This document shows positions 24,632-34,306 of a stretch of 64,000 nucleotides of DNA, piece by piece. Position 1 is the stretch's first letter. Each line of letters begins with the position of its first letter. A program made the translations under genes and the position numbers. This DNA is from Enterococcus mundtii (GTDB lineage Bacteria > Bacillota > Bacilli > Lactobacillales > Enterococcaceae), in contig NZ_CP018061.1 in the NCBI RefSeq assembly GCF_002813755.1, positions 982,001 through 1,046,000 of the forward strand, given 5' to 3'. Below the pieces are notes generated by a model, which did not search any database, had not been told where the DNA came from, and saw only the letters and a list, made by a program, of their open reading frames with translations.

Positions 24632-25267
24632 GTGAGTAGAAAAGATAGACATCAATCATCAGAAAATAACGAAACACAAGAACCATGGGAACAACCAATT
24701 TACGATACAGAGGATGAAGCATCTTCAAGAAGTACGCAAAGACAGCAAAAGAAAGGGAACACCCTGTTCTTATCACTATTTTTGATTTTATTAGTTTTAT
24801 GTATTGCGATTCCAGCCGGAGCTTACTTCTGGATCAGAAACGGATCAAGTAACAGTGCTACCGCTGCATCTTCTTCCTCTACGACTTCATCGATCGTAGA
24901 AAGTTCGACTGTAGAATCAACTGTAGAATCGACGACAGTTTCTAGTGAACCAACTTCTGATACACAATCAGTTGCTGGAGAAACAACACCAACAAGTGCT
25001 GTGACACCAGAAACAACACCATCTTCAACAGTAACAGAGCCAGAACAAACAACACCAAGCAGTGTGGCTCCACAAGAAACAACACCTACTTCAACACCAG
25101 AGGCAGGCGCAGGTGTTTCAGGTTCAACCACAGTCGTTCAAGCGGGTGAAGGTCCTAGACAAGTAGCAGAACGCGCAGGCATTACAGTCGATCAATTGTT
25201 CCAATTGAACGGAATCGATCCAAACAACTACATGTTATATCCAGGACAAGAACTTAGAGTCCAATAA
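24632..25267 (+). CDS. LysM surface-associated protein (SAG1386/EF1546 family)
   Basis: Cell-surface protein of 211 residues: an acidic cytoplasmic N-terminus, one membrane helix near residues 46-68, a Ser/Thr/Glu-rich extracellular linker, and a single C-terminal LysM domain (GPRQVAERAGITVDQLFQLNGIDPNNYMLYPGQELRV) for peptidoglycan binding. This architecture and position match the family named after EF1546 of E. faecalis and YpbE of Bacillus. The GTG start lies 8 bases after TTAGGAGGT. Confidence 0.88.
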   Translation: MSRKDRHQSSENNETQEPWEQPIYDTEDEASSRSTQRQQKKGNTLFLSLFLILLVLCIAIPAGAYFWIRNGSSNSATAASSSSTTSSIVESSTVESTVESTTVSSEPTSDTQSVAGETTPTSAVTPETTPSSTVTEPEQTTPSSVAPQETTPTSTPEAGAGVSGSTTVVQAGEGPRQVAERAGITVDQLFQLNGIDPNNYMLYPGQELRVQ

Positions 25268-25335
25268 ATGGAGTGAAAAAGATAATACTGAAGAGTTGTT
25301 TTTCCTCAGAGTATCTTCATAAAATGTAATTAAAT

Positions 25336-25372
25336 AAGGAGCAGTGGCTTGAGCCACAGCCCCTTTTTTTTG
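25336..25372 (+). terminator. terminator between the LysM gene and cmk
   Basis: GTGGCT/AGCCAC with further GC and AAGG/CCTT pairing outside two mismatches, followed by eight T. Confidence 0.8.
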
Positions 25373-25393
25373 AGAAAAGGGAGTTTATGAAAA

Positions 25394-26074
25394 ATGACAC
25401 GAATTAGTATCGCAATTGATGGTCCTGCCTCTTCAGGCAAAAGTACGGTAGCTAAAATCATCGCAAATGAATTGAACTACATTTATACAGATACGGGCGC
25501 GATGTATCGTGCAGTCACTTACTTGGCAATCAAACATCACATTGCTTTTTCAGATGAAACAGAGTTAGTCGATTTGATCAATAAAAACCCTATTTCATTT
25601 GAGCAAATGGCAGATGGACAACATGTCTTTGTAGCTGGGCAAGACGTTACTTCAGATATTCGACAACCAGACGTTACACGAGCGGTCTCTGAAGTAGCTG
25701 CGCATTCAAAAGTACGCGAAGCTCTTGTTGCGATCCAGAAAAAAATCGGTGAAGATGGGGGTGTCGTCATGGATGGGCGAGATATCGGTACCGCTGTTTT
25801 ACCAAAAGCCGAAGTGAAGATTTTCTTGGTAGCCAGCGTATCTGAACGGGCACAAAGACGACACAAAGAAAACCTTGAGAAAAATATTCCGACAGACTTA
25901 GAAGAATTGACAAAAGAAATACAAGCACGTGATGAATATGACTCTACTAGAAAAGTTTCACCCCTGAAGCAAGCAGAAGATGCGATACGGATCGATACAA
26001 CCGGTAAAACGATTCAAGAAGTTGTCCAAGCGATCAAAGAAGTGATTCAACAAAAAGGATATTTTCTTGACTAA
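25394..26074 (+). CDS. cmk: cytidylate kinase
   Basis: Phosphorylates CMP/dCMP with ATP. The 226-residue protein has the P-loop IDGPASSGKSTVAK near the N-terminus, DTGAMYRAVTY, MDGRDIGTAVLP and the C-terminal RDEYDSTRKVSPLKQAEDAIRIDTTG typical of bacterial Cmk. The ribosome binding site is AAGGGAG. It is followed by rpsA, the conserved cmk-rpsA order. Confidence 0.97.
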   Translation: MTRISIAIDGPASSGKSTVAKIIANELNYIYTDTGAMYRAVTYLAIKHHIAFSDETELVDLINKNPISFEQMADGQHVFVAGQDVTSDIRQPDVTRAVSEVAAHSKVREALVAIQKKIGEDGGVVMDGRDIGTAVLPKAEVKIFLVASVSERAQRRHKENLEKNIPTDLEELTKEIQARDEYDSTRKVSPLKQAEDAIRIDTTGKTIQEVVQAIKEVIQQKGYFLD

Positions 26075-26082
26075 ATAGAAAA

Positions 26083-26149
26083 AAAGCGAAGAATCCGACC
26101 ATTTTAATGGAAAACAAACGAAATCGCTTTATTTTTTTCAAATAATCAA
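26083..26149 (+). terminator. probable terminator between cmk and rpsA
   Basis: AAAGCGA (26083-26089) and TCGCTTT (26134-26140) pair around a long loop and are followed by T-rich sequence; the stem is short for the loop size. Confidence 0.45.
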
Positions 26150-26207
26150 TTAAACTATAGGCAGTACCGTAGTTAACGGCAGAATGTTGGTTAGGAGGAC
26201 AAGTGTT

Positions 26208-27434
26208 ATGACAGAATTTGAACAAAATCAGACAGACCAATCTATGGAAGATGCAATGAATAGCGTTCAAGAAGTGAGCGTTGGCGATGTCGTCAAAGGA
26301 GAAGTTTTAGTCATTGAAGACAAACAAGCCATCGTTGGAATCGAAGGAACGGGTGTTGAAGGCGTAGTTCCTGCAAAAGAATTATCTACTTTACCGGTTG
26401 AAGATATCAACGAAGTGGTAAAGGTTGGCGATACGTTAGATCTAGTCGTGATCAGCACGATTGGTAAAGACAAAGAAAACGGAAGTTACCTTTTATCAAA
26501 ACGACGCTTAGATGCGAAAAAAGTTTGGGAGGATATCGAAAAAGATTTCCAAGCTGGAAACATCATCGAAGCACCAGTGACAAATGTAGTTAAAGGTGGT
26601 TTAGTTGTCGATGTCGGTGTTCGTGGATTTGTTCCGGCATCAATGGTAGAAGATCATTTTGTCGCTGATTTTTCTGAATACAAAGGAAAAACGATGACAT
26701 TCAAAATCGTTGAAATCGAACCATCAGAAAATCGCTTGATCCTTTCACACAAAGCAGTCGTTGAAACAGAAAAAGAAGCACAGAAAAAAGAATTACTATC
26801 AACTATCCAAGAAAATGACGTGATCGAAGGACGCGTTGCTCGTATCACAGATTTTGGTGCGTTTGTTGATTTAGGCGGCATCGATGGATTAGTACACGTT
26901 TCTGAGATTTCTCACGGACATGTTGCTAAACCGGGTGATGTTTTAGCTGTTGGCGATGAAGTGAAAGTCAAAGTTCTTTCAATCAATCCAGAACAAGGAC
27001 GTATCTCATTATCGATCAAAGACACATTGCCTGGACCTTGGACAGATATCGAAACAAAAGCTCCAGTAGGCGCTGTACTTGAAGGTAAAGTGAAACGATT
27101 AACTAGCTTTGGTGCCTTTGTTGAAGTATTTCCAACAGTGGAAGGGCTTGTCCACATCTCACAAATCTCACATAAACACATCGCGACACCACATGAAGTG
27201 TTGCATGAGGGCGATGATGTCCAAGTGAAAGTTTTAGAAGTCAATCCAGAAGAGCACCGGATTGCATTAAGTATCAAAGCATTAGAAGAAAAACCTGCTT
27301 CTGATAAAGAACCAAAAGAAGTTGAGTCTTATGAGTTACCTGAAGAAAACACAGGATTTACAATGGGTGACATCTTAGGCGAAGCCTTAAAAGGGGAAGT
27401 AGAAGAAACAGCAACAGATGATTCTGAAAAATAA
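26208..27434 (+). CDS. rpsA: S1-domain protein / 30S ribosomal protein S1 homologue
   Basis: RNA-binding protein with four consecutive S1 motifs in 408 residues. Clear examples are NDVIEGRVARITDFGAFVDLGGIDGLVHVSEISHGHV and GAVLEGKVKRLTSFGAFVEVFPTVEGLVHISQISHKHI. Firmicutes versions are shorter than the six-domain E. coli S1; the B. subtilis orthologue YpfD is not essential. The frame opens at 26184; ATG 26208 after TTAGGAGG is the start. It lies downstream of cmk and upstream of der. Confidence 0.94.
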   Translation: MTEFEQNQTDQSMEDAMNSVQEVSVGDVVKGEVLVIEDKQAIVGIEGTGVEGVVPAKELSTLPVEDINEVVKVGDTLDLVVISTIGKDKENGSYLLSKRRLDAKKVWEDIEKDFQAGNIIEAPVTNVVKGGLVVDVGVRGFVPASMVEDHFVADFSEYKGKTMTFKIVEIEPSENRLILSHKAVVETEKEAQKKELLSTIQENDVIEGRVARITDFGAFVDLGGIDGLVHVSEISHGHVAKPGDVLAVGDEVKVKVLSINPEQGRISLSIKDTLPGPWTDIETKAPVGAVLEGKVKRLTSFGAFVEVFPTVEGLVHISQISHKHIATPHEVLHEGDDVQVKVLEVNPEEHRIALSIKALEEKPASDKEPKEVESYELPEENTGFTMGDILGEALKGEVEETATDDSEK

Positions 27435-27499
27435 ATGAATGATCGTTCCCGAAGCGCGAATTTACAGCATCAAGGGAAGTTGTACATGTGTAAAACAAG

Positions 27500-27535
27500 T
27501 GGTCTGGGGATTACGTCCCAGACCATTTTCTTTTG
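27500..27535 (+). terminator. terminator after rpsA
   Basis: A perfect 9-base stem TGGTCTGGG/CCCAGACCA with TTTTCTTTTG after it. Confidence 0.9.
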
Positions 27536-27583
27536 TAATAGGCAGTGATCCAGAAAAATACTTGAATGTTCACCGATCTAAGC

Positions 27584-27612
27584 TTGAAAGTTCGCGAAGT
27601 ATTCGGTACACT
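27584..27612 (+). promoter_or_regulatory. der promoter
   Basis: TTGAAA (27584-27589), a 17-base spacer and TACACT (27607-27612). Confidence 0.65.
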
Positions 27613-27646
27613 AAGTGAGATTGGAAACATGTGAGGAGGAAAAAAT

Positions 27647-28957
27647 ATGGCAAATCCAACAATTGCAATCGTTGGTCGCCCAAACGTCGGTAAGTCGACG
27701 ATTTTTAACCGTATCGCTGGTGAGCGTATTTCGATTGTCGAAGATACTCCAGGAGTTACTCGTGATCGTATTTATGCTAAAGGGGAATGGTTAGGTCGTG
27801 ATTTCAGTATTATTGATACTGGTGGGATCGACTTAGGCGATGAACCATTTATGGATCAAATCAAGCACCAAGCAGAAATCGCAATCGATGAAGCAGATGT
27901 AATCGTTTGTGTCGTCAGTGGCCGTGAAGGCATCACTGATGCAGATGAAGTCGTAGCAAAAATTTTATATCGTAGCAATAAACCGGTTATCTTAGCCGTT
28001 AATAAAGTCGACAATCCTGAAATGAGAAATGATATCTATGAATTTTATGCACTAGGTCTAGGTGATCCCTACCCTGTATCTGGAAGTCATGGATTAGGGA
28101 TCGGCGACATCTTAGATGAAGCAGTGAAATTCTTTGATGAAGAAGCAGAAGAAGAAGAGGATGATACCATCAAATTCAGTTTGATCGGTCGCCCGAATGT
28201 AGGGAAATCTTCCTTGATCAATGCGATCCTAGGTGAAGACCGAGTGATTGTTTCGGACATCGAAGGAACGACACGTGATGCTATCGATACGCACTTCGTC
28301 TCAGAAGACGGTCAAAAATTCATGATGATCGATACAGCTGGTATGAGAAAACGTGGTAAAGTTTATGAAACCACAGAAAAATACAGCGTGATGCGTGCCA
28401 TGCGTGCGATTGACCGTTCAGACATCGTGTTAATGGTCTTGAACGCAGAAGAAGGCATCCGTGAACAAGATAAACGAGTAGCTGGCTATGCGCATGAAGC
28501 TGGCCGTGGTGTGATCATCGTTGTCAATAAATGGGACTTAGTCAAAAAAGAAACGAATACGATGCGTGACTTCGAACAAGAGATCCGTGAAGAATTCCGT
28601 TACTTAGACTATGCGCCGATTCTGTTTGTTTCAGCTGTGACCAAACAACGATTAGAACGTTTGCCTGAAATGATCGAAGAAGTGAGTATGAACCAAAACT
28701 TACGTGTTTCTTCAGCAGTCTTGAATGATGTGATCATGGATGCCGTAGCAATCAACCCGACACCGACAGATAAAGGTAAACGATTAAAGATTTTCTATGC
28801 AACACAAGTCGCAGTCAAACCGCCAACCTTTGTTGTTTTTGTTAATGAAGAAGAATTGATGCATTTCTCTTATGAACGCTTTTTGGAAAATCAAATCAGA
28901 AAAGCATTTACGTTTGAAGGAACTTCGATCCGAATTATACCACGTCGAAGAAAATAG
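27647..28957 (+). CDS. der: ribosome biogenesis GTPase Der (EngA)
   Basis: Essential GTPase for 50S subunit assembly with two tandem G domains and a KH-like C-terminus, 436 residues. The first G domain has [24 protein letters not shown] and NKVD. The second has [29 protein letters not shown] and NKWD. The C-terminus ends [16 protein letters not shown]. The start is ATG 27647 after GAGGAGG. All motifs are intact. Confidence 0.98.
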   Translation: MANPTIAIVGRPNVGKSTIFNRIAGERISIVEDTPGVTRDRIYAKGEWLGRDFSIIDTGGIDLGDEPFMDQIKHQAEIAIDEADVIVCVVSGREGITDADEVVAKILYRSNKPVILAVNKVDNPEMRNDIYEFYALGLGDPYPVSGSHGLGIGDILDEAVKFFDEEAEEEEDDTIKFSLIGRPNVGKSSLINAILGEDRVIVSDIEGTTRDAIDTHFVSEDGQKFMMIDTAGMRKRGKVYETTEKYSVMRAMRAIDRSDIVLMVLNAEEGIREQDKRVAGYAHEAGRGVIIVVNKWDLVKKETNTMRDFEQEIREEFRYLDYAPILFVSAVTKQRLERLPEMIEEVSMNQNLRVSSAVLNDVIMDAVAINPTPTDKGKRLKIFYATQVAVKPPTFVVFVNEEELMHFSYERFLENQIRKAFTFEGTSIRIIPRRRK

Positions 28958-29203
28958 GCATTTTACCATAGTAGTCCGTTTTTTTCAAAAAAAATAAGCA
29001 TATTTTTGTATTACGTTTTTATGACTAAAAAAAGCGGTTAAATAATGCCAAAAACCTTGCTATTAAGCGATTCATATGATATCGTGATAACAGAATATTG
29101 AAACTTAATCAATATTTCTTATAAACTTCTGGACCACTCAGAAAGTTTTTAAACTAAAATGATGTTCCTATCATATCTCTTGTTGGAGGAGGTGAATCTA
29201 TCC

Positions 29204-29479
29204 ATGGCAAATAAAGCAGAATTAATCGAAAAAGTTGCTTCAGCTACAGATTTAACTAAAAAAGACGCAACTGCAGCAGTTGACGCTGTATTTTCAACTA
29301 TCCAAGATGCTTTAGCTAACGGCGAAAAAGTTCAATTAATCGGTTTTGGTAACTTTGAAGTACGCGAACGCGCGGCTCGTAAAGGACGTAACCCACAAAC
29401 TGGTGAAGAAATCGAAATCCCAGCTAGCAAAGTACCTGCATTTAAACCAGGTAAAGCATTGAAAGACGCTGTTAAATAA
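29204..29479 (+). CDS. hup: DNA-binding protein HU
   Basis: Histone-like nucleoid protein, 91 residues, dimer-forming, with the DNA-binding arm [45 protein letters not shown]. The frame is open from 29159, but ATG 29204 follows GGAGGAGGTGA and gives the standard [10 protein letters not shown] start. It ends in a strong terminator. About 200 bases separate it from der and presumably contain its promoter, which I could not place confidently. Confidence 0.98.
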   Translation: MANKAELIEKVASATDLTKKDATAAVDAVFSTIQDALANGEKVQLIGFGNFEVRERAARKGRNPQTGEEIEIPASKVPAFKPGKALKDAVK

Positions 29480-29490
29480 GACAGTTGAAA

Positions 29491-29531
29491 AAAGCGCTTG
29501 TGGCTACGGCTACAGGCGCTTTATTTTTTAT
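29491..29531 (+). terminator. terminator after hup
   Basis: AAAGCGC/GCGCTTT with continued pairing (TGTGGC/GCTACA with wobble) around a TACG loop, followed by ATTTTTTAT. Confidence 0.88.
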
Positions 29532-29693
29532 ATAGATGGATAAAAGTGGCGGAAAGCAGTAGAAAGGCGACAACCAAATAGTTCAGCAACCGAATGGAAC
29601 TCTTTACATATCAAATAAAAGAATAGAGTCGATCAAAAAAGGCATGGGTCCATATACTAGTTTTTCTTATTCTTTTTTTATTTTACTTACTAA

Positions 29694-29702
29694 TGGTAAA
29701 AT
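29694..29702 (+). promoter_or_regulatory. extended -10 upstream of the AroB-like gene
   Basis: TGGTAAAAT with hexamer TAAAAT at 29697-29702. The start codon is only 21 bases downstream, so the leader would be very short. Confidence 0.45.
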
Positions 29703-29723
29703 AAAAGAAAAGGGGAGGGCAAC

Positions 29724-30770
29724 ATGGAGTTATCCTATCGCTACCAACAAGAAGAAACAACAATCTTTTATGGGGAAACATTTGTCAGTCAGTTGAAAAA
29801 TGAATCGATTGATCAAGCGATTCTTTTTTTGACGAACCAACGTTATTATGATCTATACGCTGAGAAAATGACACAGTCATTCACGAACAAGTTAGCGATT
29901 GATTGGTATATTTGTGGCAATACACAGTGTAATCAATTGTCTGAATTGCATAGTCTCTTATCCTATGCGAGACGCTATCCCGAAAATCGACCGCTTTTAG
30001 TAATAGGTTTTGGCAATGAGGGAATTATGGAGTTGGCGGGCTTCTTTCAAAAACATACGTATCTTCAGACTACACTTTGGTTGATCCCCGTCTCGATCCG
30101 CTCCATGGCACGGGCACTGAATCCTCAATGCGAGATATTACACAGGCCTAACGAATCGGCTCTTCAAACGACGAACCTTCCAGAACGAATCATTTATGAT
30201 CGGACGATCAGTGAAAAGCAAATCGAAGGGAAACAAATCGATTTTTTGATTTTTATCTGTTGCGGGTTAGTCTGTGATCATCCGTTTCTTCAAAATCTTT
30301 ACAAAAATTATCCGAATCGCGAAAAATTATTCAATCGTCCTTTTGCTGGTATGCTAGAAGAAATCATTTATTTTTATCAAGAAGACGCTGAACAAGTGAC
30401 AAATTATGGTAAACTATTTGAGCAAGCTTTTTATCTGACTGAAAATAGTCATTTGCTTTCCGCCAGTATGAAAAAATTTTTAGGTATCTTGATGCAACTT
30501 ATCTGGAATTCAGAAATCAAGTCGCTTTCTTTCCAATTGAAGAATTTTTTTATCTGGCTGCAACATCTAGGTTATCCGATTACTTGGCCTGAAGAGATAT
30601 CAAAAATGGATTATCTAGAAAATGTGCTGGTTTTAGCGGAAAAGAGCAAAAAAATTCTCGTTTTGGAAAAAATTGGTATAATAGATGGATATCAATTGCC
30701 AAACGAACAAGAACTATTGAAAACAATGGCGTCCTATGAAAGGATCGTTCAAGAGATTAGAGGGATTTAG
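29724..30770 (+). CDS. putative catalytically dead AroB-fold protein (degenerate 3-dehydroquinate synthase)
   Basis: No standard family is obvious, but the order of features along 348 residues follows 3-dehydroquinate synthase. The N-terminal strand-helix part ends in LLVIGFGNEGIMELAGFFQKHTYL, in the place of AroB GGGVIGDLAGFVAATYLRG. IIYDRTISE corresponds to the 'xxDxxFLxTLP' segment, GLVCDHPFLQNLY to 'YGLIxDxxLFxxLE', and NYGKLFEQAFYL to 'NFGHTFGHAIE'. A late KKILVLEKIG corresponds to 'DKKxxxxxxxxvLlxxIG'. The metal-binding Glu and both His ligands appear to be replaced (GHTFGHA becomes GKLFEQA; LLHGEAV becomes LLSASMK), so it would not be an active synthase. In Bacillus, aroB lies in the operon leading to ypiA-ypiB, and here the next genes are ypiA- and ypiB-like. 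The ribosome binding site is AAGGGGAGGG. The stop directly abuts the next start. Confidence 0.55.
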   Translation: MELSYRYQQEETTIFYGETFVSQLKNESIDQAILFLTNQRYYDLYAEKMTQSFTNKLAIDWYICGNTQCNQLSELHSLLSYARRYPENRPLLVIGFGNEGIMELAGFFQKHTYLQTTLWLIPVSIRSMARALNPQCEILHRPNESALQTTNLPERIIYDRTISEKQIEGKQIDFLIFICCGLVCDHPFLQNLYKNYPNREKLFNRPFAGMLEEIIYFYQEDAEQVTNYGKLFEQAFYLTENSHLLSASMKKFLGILMQLIWNSEIKSLSFQLKNFFIWLQHLGYPITWPEEISKMDYLENVLVLAEKSKKILVLEKIGIIDGYQLPNEQELLKTMASYERIVQEIRGI

Positions 30771-32030
30771 ATGATGACAAATAGTGAAAAAATGCTACAA
30801 GCATTAGCAGACGAAAATTTGACAGAGGCAAATGAATACTTGGCAAAAGCGCTCCAAGAAGATCCGGCTGATGTGTTACAGGAATTAGGAGAAGAATTAT
30901 TAGCCATCGGTTTTTTAGAAGAAGCAAAGGCAATTTTTGAGCATCTGCTAACTGTATCGCCTGAAAATGATGAATGGAATATTCCGTTGGCAGAAATTGC
31001 GATCGAAGACAATGAGATCGATCAGGCATTTGACTATTTAGAAAAAATCCAGCAAGATAGTGAATACTATCCGCAAGCATTATTAGCAATCGCCGACTTG
31101 TATCAAGTAATCGGTATTCCTGAAGTAAGTGAAGCAAAATTGAAAGAAGCCGCAACATTATTACCTGAAGAACCATTGATTCAATTTGCATTAGCTGAAT
31201 TGTATTTTTCAGTTGACCGCTTTAATGAAGCTTCCGCACTTTACGAAATGTTGTTAGCGAATGGTATAGAAGAAATTTCTAGTATTTCCATGCAAGAACG
31301 CTTAGGACAATCGTTGAGTATGCAAGGGGATTTTGAAGCAGCCATCCCACCACTGGAAGCTGCTTTAGCCGAAGAACGGACAGATGATCGTCTGTTCCAA
31401 TTAGCGTTCACGAATCTACAATTACATGAGAACGAAAAAGCTATCAATTATTTGCAAGAATTACGGGAATTGAATCCACAGTATCAATCTTTATACCTTT
31501 ATCTAGGTCAGGCCCTTCAAGAAGAAGAGATGATCGAAGAAGCACAACAAGTCTTAGAAGATGGTATCAAAGAGAACCCATTCCAAGTAGAACTTTATCA
31601 CTTAGCTTCGGAAAATGCCTTTCGTCTACATGACAAAGAAAAAGCAGAGAAGTTACTACTTGATGCATTGACCGTCGGTGACAAACAAGATGAAACGTTA
31701 TTGACGTTGAGTAATCTTTACTTGGATCAAGAACGTTATGAAGACGTTGTTCAAACAGTCAACCAAATGGAAGAAGTTGCTAATCCATATGCAGAATGGA
31801 ACCTCGCTCATGCCTATAATCAATTAGAAGATTTTGCGGTAGCAGCAGTCCATTATGAACAAGCAGCCCATGAATTAGATCATGAACCAGATTTCTTGAA
31901 AGAATATGCTTTATTCTTACGTGAAGAGGGTCAATTAGCAAAAACACGAGAATTATTGGAACAATATTTAACTTATGAACCGGGGGATATGGAGGTCTTG
32001 TCGCTATTAGATGATTTAACAGAGAGGTGA
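30771..32030 (+). CDS. tetratricopeptide repeat protein (YpiA-like)
   Basis: A 419-residue soluble helical protein made of TPR units throughout, for example [34 protein letters not shown] and [30 protein letters not shown]. It is very acidic. It occupies the place of B. subtilis ypiA, directly before ypiB. It probably acts as a protein-interaction scaffold; partners are unknown. It starts immediately after the AroB-like stop codon, so both are likely one operon. ATG 30774 is an equally possible start. Its end overlaps the possible upstream starts of ypiB. Confidence 0.88.
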   Translation: MMTNSEKMLQALADENLTEANEYLAKALQEDPADVLQELGEELLAIGFLEEAKAIFEHLLTVSPENDEWNIPLAEIAIEDNEIDQAFDYLEKIQQDSEYYPQALLAIADLYQVIGIPEVSEAKLKEAATLLPEEPLIQFALAELYFSVDRFNEASALYEMLLANGIEEISSISMQERLGQSLSMQGDFEAAIPPLEAALAEERTDDRLFQLAFTNLQLHENEKAINYLQELRELNPQYQSLYLYLGQALQEEEMIEEAQQVLEDGIKENPFQVELYHLASENAFRLHDKEKAEKLLLDALTVGDKQDETLLTLSNLYLDQERYEDVVQTVNQMEEVANPYAEWNLAHAYNQLEDFAVAAVHYEQAAHELDHEPDFLKEYALFLREEGQLAKTRELLEQYLTYEPGDMEVLSLLDDLTER

Positions 32031-32035
32031 TGAAT

Positions 32036-32596
32036 ATGTTGATTGATGTTAAAGAAAAGAAGAATTTCTTAACTTGGATGGTTAACCATGTCTCTTTCAG
32101 TCGCAGAGAAGTATTTTGGATTTTGAACTATCTGGCAAATCATGAAGCAATCTTACACAATGTGCGTTTTGTTGAAGGTGCAAACTTAACAAGACGTGGT
32201 TTACAGATCACCGATCTTTCATATGAAGGTGAGCCGATGAAGCTATTTTTAGATGGAAAGGAATTTACTGATACTGATCAGATCTTCCATGAAATCCGTC
32301 TGAACTGGAAAAATCCACTTTATGTCGAATGCCTTTTTGAAAATGCGTGGCAAACGAAAGAATATTTAGCAATCATCGAAGATAATCCGTTAGCCTCATG
32401 GGAAGATGCAATCAGTGAAGAATCAACAGAATTAATCGAGCATTATTTCCAAGAAAAAGAGCAAGCAGCAAAACTAAGCATGCTTTACCAACAGATCGAT
32501 CAGGCATTAGAAGAAGGCGATAAAGATGCGTTTCTTGAACTATCAGATGAAGTGAACCGCATGATCCTTCAAGCGCCACAGAAGAGTAAGAGCTGA
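32036..32596 (+). CDS. YpiB / UPF0302 family protein
   Basis: A 186-residue conserved Firmicutes protein. The N-terminal domain ([40 protein letters not shown]) is the UPF0302 signature, and the C-terminal [23 protein letters not shown] is the short IDEAL-type helix. Function is unknown. The frame is open from GTG 32027, but AGAGAGGTGA points to ATG 32036. It is the last gene of the ypiA-ypiB unit and is followed by a terminator, after which the accessory region begins. Confidence 0.88.
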   Translation: MLIDVKEKKNFLTWMVNHVSFSRREVFWILNYLANHEAILHNVRFVEGANLTRRGLQITDLSYEGEPMKLFLDGKEFTDTDQIFHEIRLNWKNPLYVECLFENAWQTKEYLAIIEDNPLASWEDAISEESTELIEHYFQEKEQAAKLSMLYQQIDQALEEGDKDAFLELSDEVNRMILQAPQKSKS

Positions 32597-32621
32597 GTTT
32601 ATTAGAAAAATAAATGATAGT

Positions 32622-32664
32622 AGTGGGTAAGGTATTCTTTGAATACTTTATCCACTGCTTTTAT
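32622..32664 (+). terminator. terminator after ypiB
   Basis: A 16-base stem (AGTGGGTAAGGTATTC against GAATACTTTATCCACT, two wobble pairs) followed by GCTTTTATAT. Confidence 0.85.
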
Positions 32665-32976
32665 ATAATTTAATGAAGCTAAAATGAAGTTTGAATATGG
32701 CGTTATGGACTTCTCGTAGGAAGGTTATTTTTTAAGACATCGCTTCATCAATAAATGTAATGTATAATGTAGAGAGGTTTTATATTGAGGATTATTGAGG
32801 ATTTTTTAAGCAGCTCAAGCATTTTGAGAAAACCAAATCGTTTGAAATGAAAGTATTTTATTTGAAATTGCGTTCCTCGATTGTTCATTCACGAATAATT
32901 GCTTTAAAAAGCATACTTCCTAGTTGAATAATATCAGCTGTAAGTAAGCGCTATAATGATTATAGGAGTAATAATC
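32665..32976 (+). other. leader of the AgrC-like kinase gene with a tandem repeat and a cre-like site
   Basis: No gene is visible. A 10-base tandem duplication ATTGAGGATT x2 lies at 32784-32803. A TATAAT is at 32952-32957 with no good -35. AGTAAGCGCTATAA (32943-32956) matches the cre consensus with two mismatches and overlaps that -10. Confidence 0.4.
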
Positions 32977-34293
32977 ATGGATTTTTTATCTTTTTTATTT
33001 TGGGTTATTGAAACTCTCCCTTTAGTTATAGGGATATACATTTTAAGTGAAGGTAGATTAGGTTGGAAGTTAACTAGCTTGATGACTGTTAGCTTTATTC
33101 CATTATTTTTTGTGAAAATAACTTTCCCGAAAATTAATGGGTTGAGTATAATACTGTTCATTTTATTCTTTCTGATCAGCTATTATAAGACAAAAAAAAT
33201 AATCAAAAGTATTTTTATCTGCTCTATTCCAATGGTTTTACAAACGAGTTCGATCTTCCTTGCAGAATTATTGTTATGGCAAATATATGATATAAATAGC
33301 ATTCAGGAATCTTCACAAATAATAATGGTTACAGTAATCGAAAATTTCCTATCAGCAGCAATTGTCATCATTGGTTCCTTCATCACTAGATTATTTATGA
33401 GAAGATATTCGATCGATGATTTATTAGATGGAAAGTATGGAATCCTATTTATATTATTTCCGTTACTTGGGGAAATCATATTTTCAATAAACATTTATTT
33501 CATAAAAATTGATGATTTTTTAAATGATGACAGGATTAGAGGAAACATCATCTTATTTACAATTTTTAGCATCGTTCTATTACTCGTTGTGTTCATCCTT
33601 TTTAGAGTGATTTTCAATAACTTGAAAATCGAGAATGAACGAAAACAAAACCAGCAACTCAGTATATACATGAAAGAGTTGGAAAAACAAAATGATGAAA
33701 TTCGAAAGATACGCCATGATTATCTCAATATCATGACAACAATGTCTGGATATTTAGAACAAGAAGATGTAAAAGGATTGCAAGTCTACTTTTCTGATAA
33801 AATCAGACCATTGGGAGAAAAAATCGAAAAAAATGATGCACAACTAGGACGTTTGACTTATATAAGAATCCCAGAAATCAAAGCTATTTTAGCAACAAAA
33901 TTATTGCAAGCACAAAAATCAGAGATTCGTTTGATCGTTGATATAGTTGATCCAGTTGAAAATTTTCATATGGATACACTGAAATTAAGTCGTGCACTTG
34001 GAATTATCTTGGATAATGCCATGGAAGCAGCGAAAGAATCCGAGGAACCTCAATTGGATCTATCTTTTGTGGAAAAAAAGAATGAGCATTTTATTCTCGT
34101 TAAAAATACGTATCGAGAGACTCCCCCTATACATTTGATCTTTAAACAAGGCTTTTCTACAAAAGGAGAAAATCGAGGGTTAGGATTAAGTAATCTTAGA
34201 GAAATCTTCTCTGATTGTGAGAATGTGAGTCTTAATACGTATGTGGACGATGAAAAACATTTTTTCTTTCAAGAAATTTCGATTAACTACTAA
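32977..34293 (+). CDS. AgrC-like GHKL sensor histidine kinase
   Basis: Membrane sensor kinase of 438 residues (HPK10 group). The first 210 residues are hydrophobic with about six membrane helices and no extracellular domain, as in peptide-sensing AgrC/FsrC/ComD/PlnB kinases. The phosphoacceptor is H247 in IRKIRHDYLNIMTTMSGYL; the N box is ALGIILDNAMEAA (N347) and the G box is GENRGLGLSNL. The frame opens at 32956, but TATAGGAG places the start at ATG 32977. An AgrA-like regulator follows 13 bases later. No AgrB protease or recognisable AgrD is adjacent, so the ligand is unknown. A gene-poor leader with a cre-like site precedes it. Confidence 0.88.
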   Translation: MDFLSFLFWVIETLPLVIGIYILSEGRLGWKLTSLMTVSFIPLFFVKITFPKINGLSIILFILFFLISYYKTKKIIKSIFICSIPMVLQTSSIFLAELLLWQIYDINSIQESSQIIMVTVIENFLSAAIVIIGSFITRLFMRRYSIDDLLDGKYGILFILFPLLGEIIFSINIYFIKIDDFLNDDRIRGNIILFTIFSIVLLLVVFILFRVIFNNLKIENERKQNQQLSIYMKELEKQNDEIRKIRHDYLNIMTTMSGYLEQEDVKGLQVYFSDKIRPLGEKIEKNDAQLGRLTYIRIPEIKAILATKLLQAQKSEIRLIVDIVDPVENFHMDTLKLSRALGIILDNAMEAAKESEEPQLDLSFVEKKNEHFILVKNTYRETPPIHLIFKQGFSTKGENRGLGLSNLREIFSDCENVSLNTYVDDEKHFFFQEISINY

Positions 34294-34306
34294 AGAGGAG
34301 CAACCT

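Noticed and set aside
24823..25131. Minus-strand frame opposite the LysM protein linker
   Set aside because: Complement of the Ser/Thr/Glu-rich linker, low complexity.
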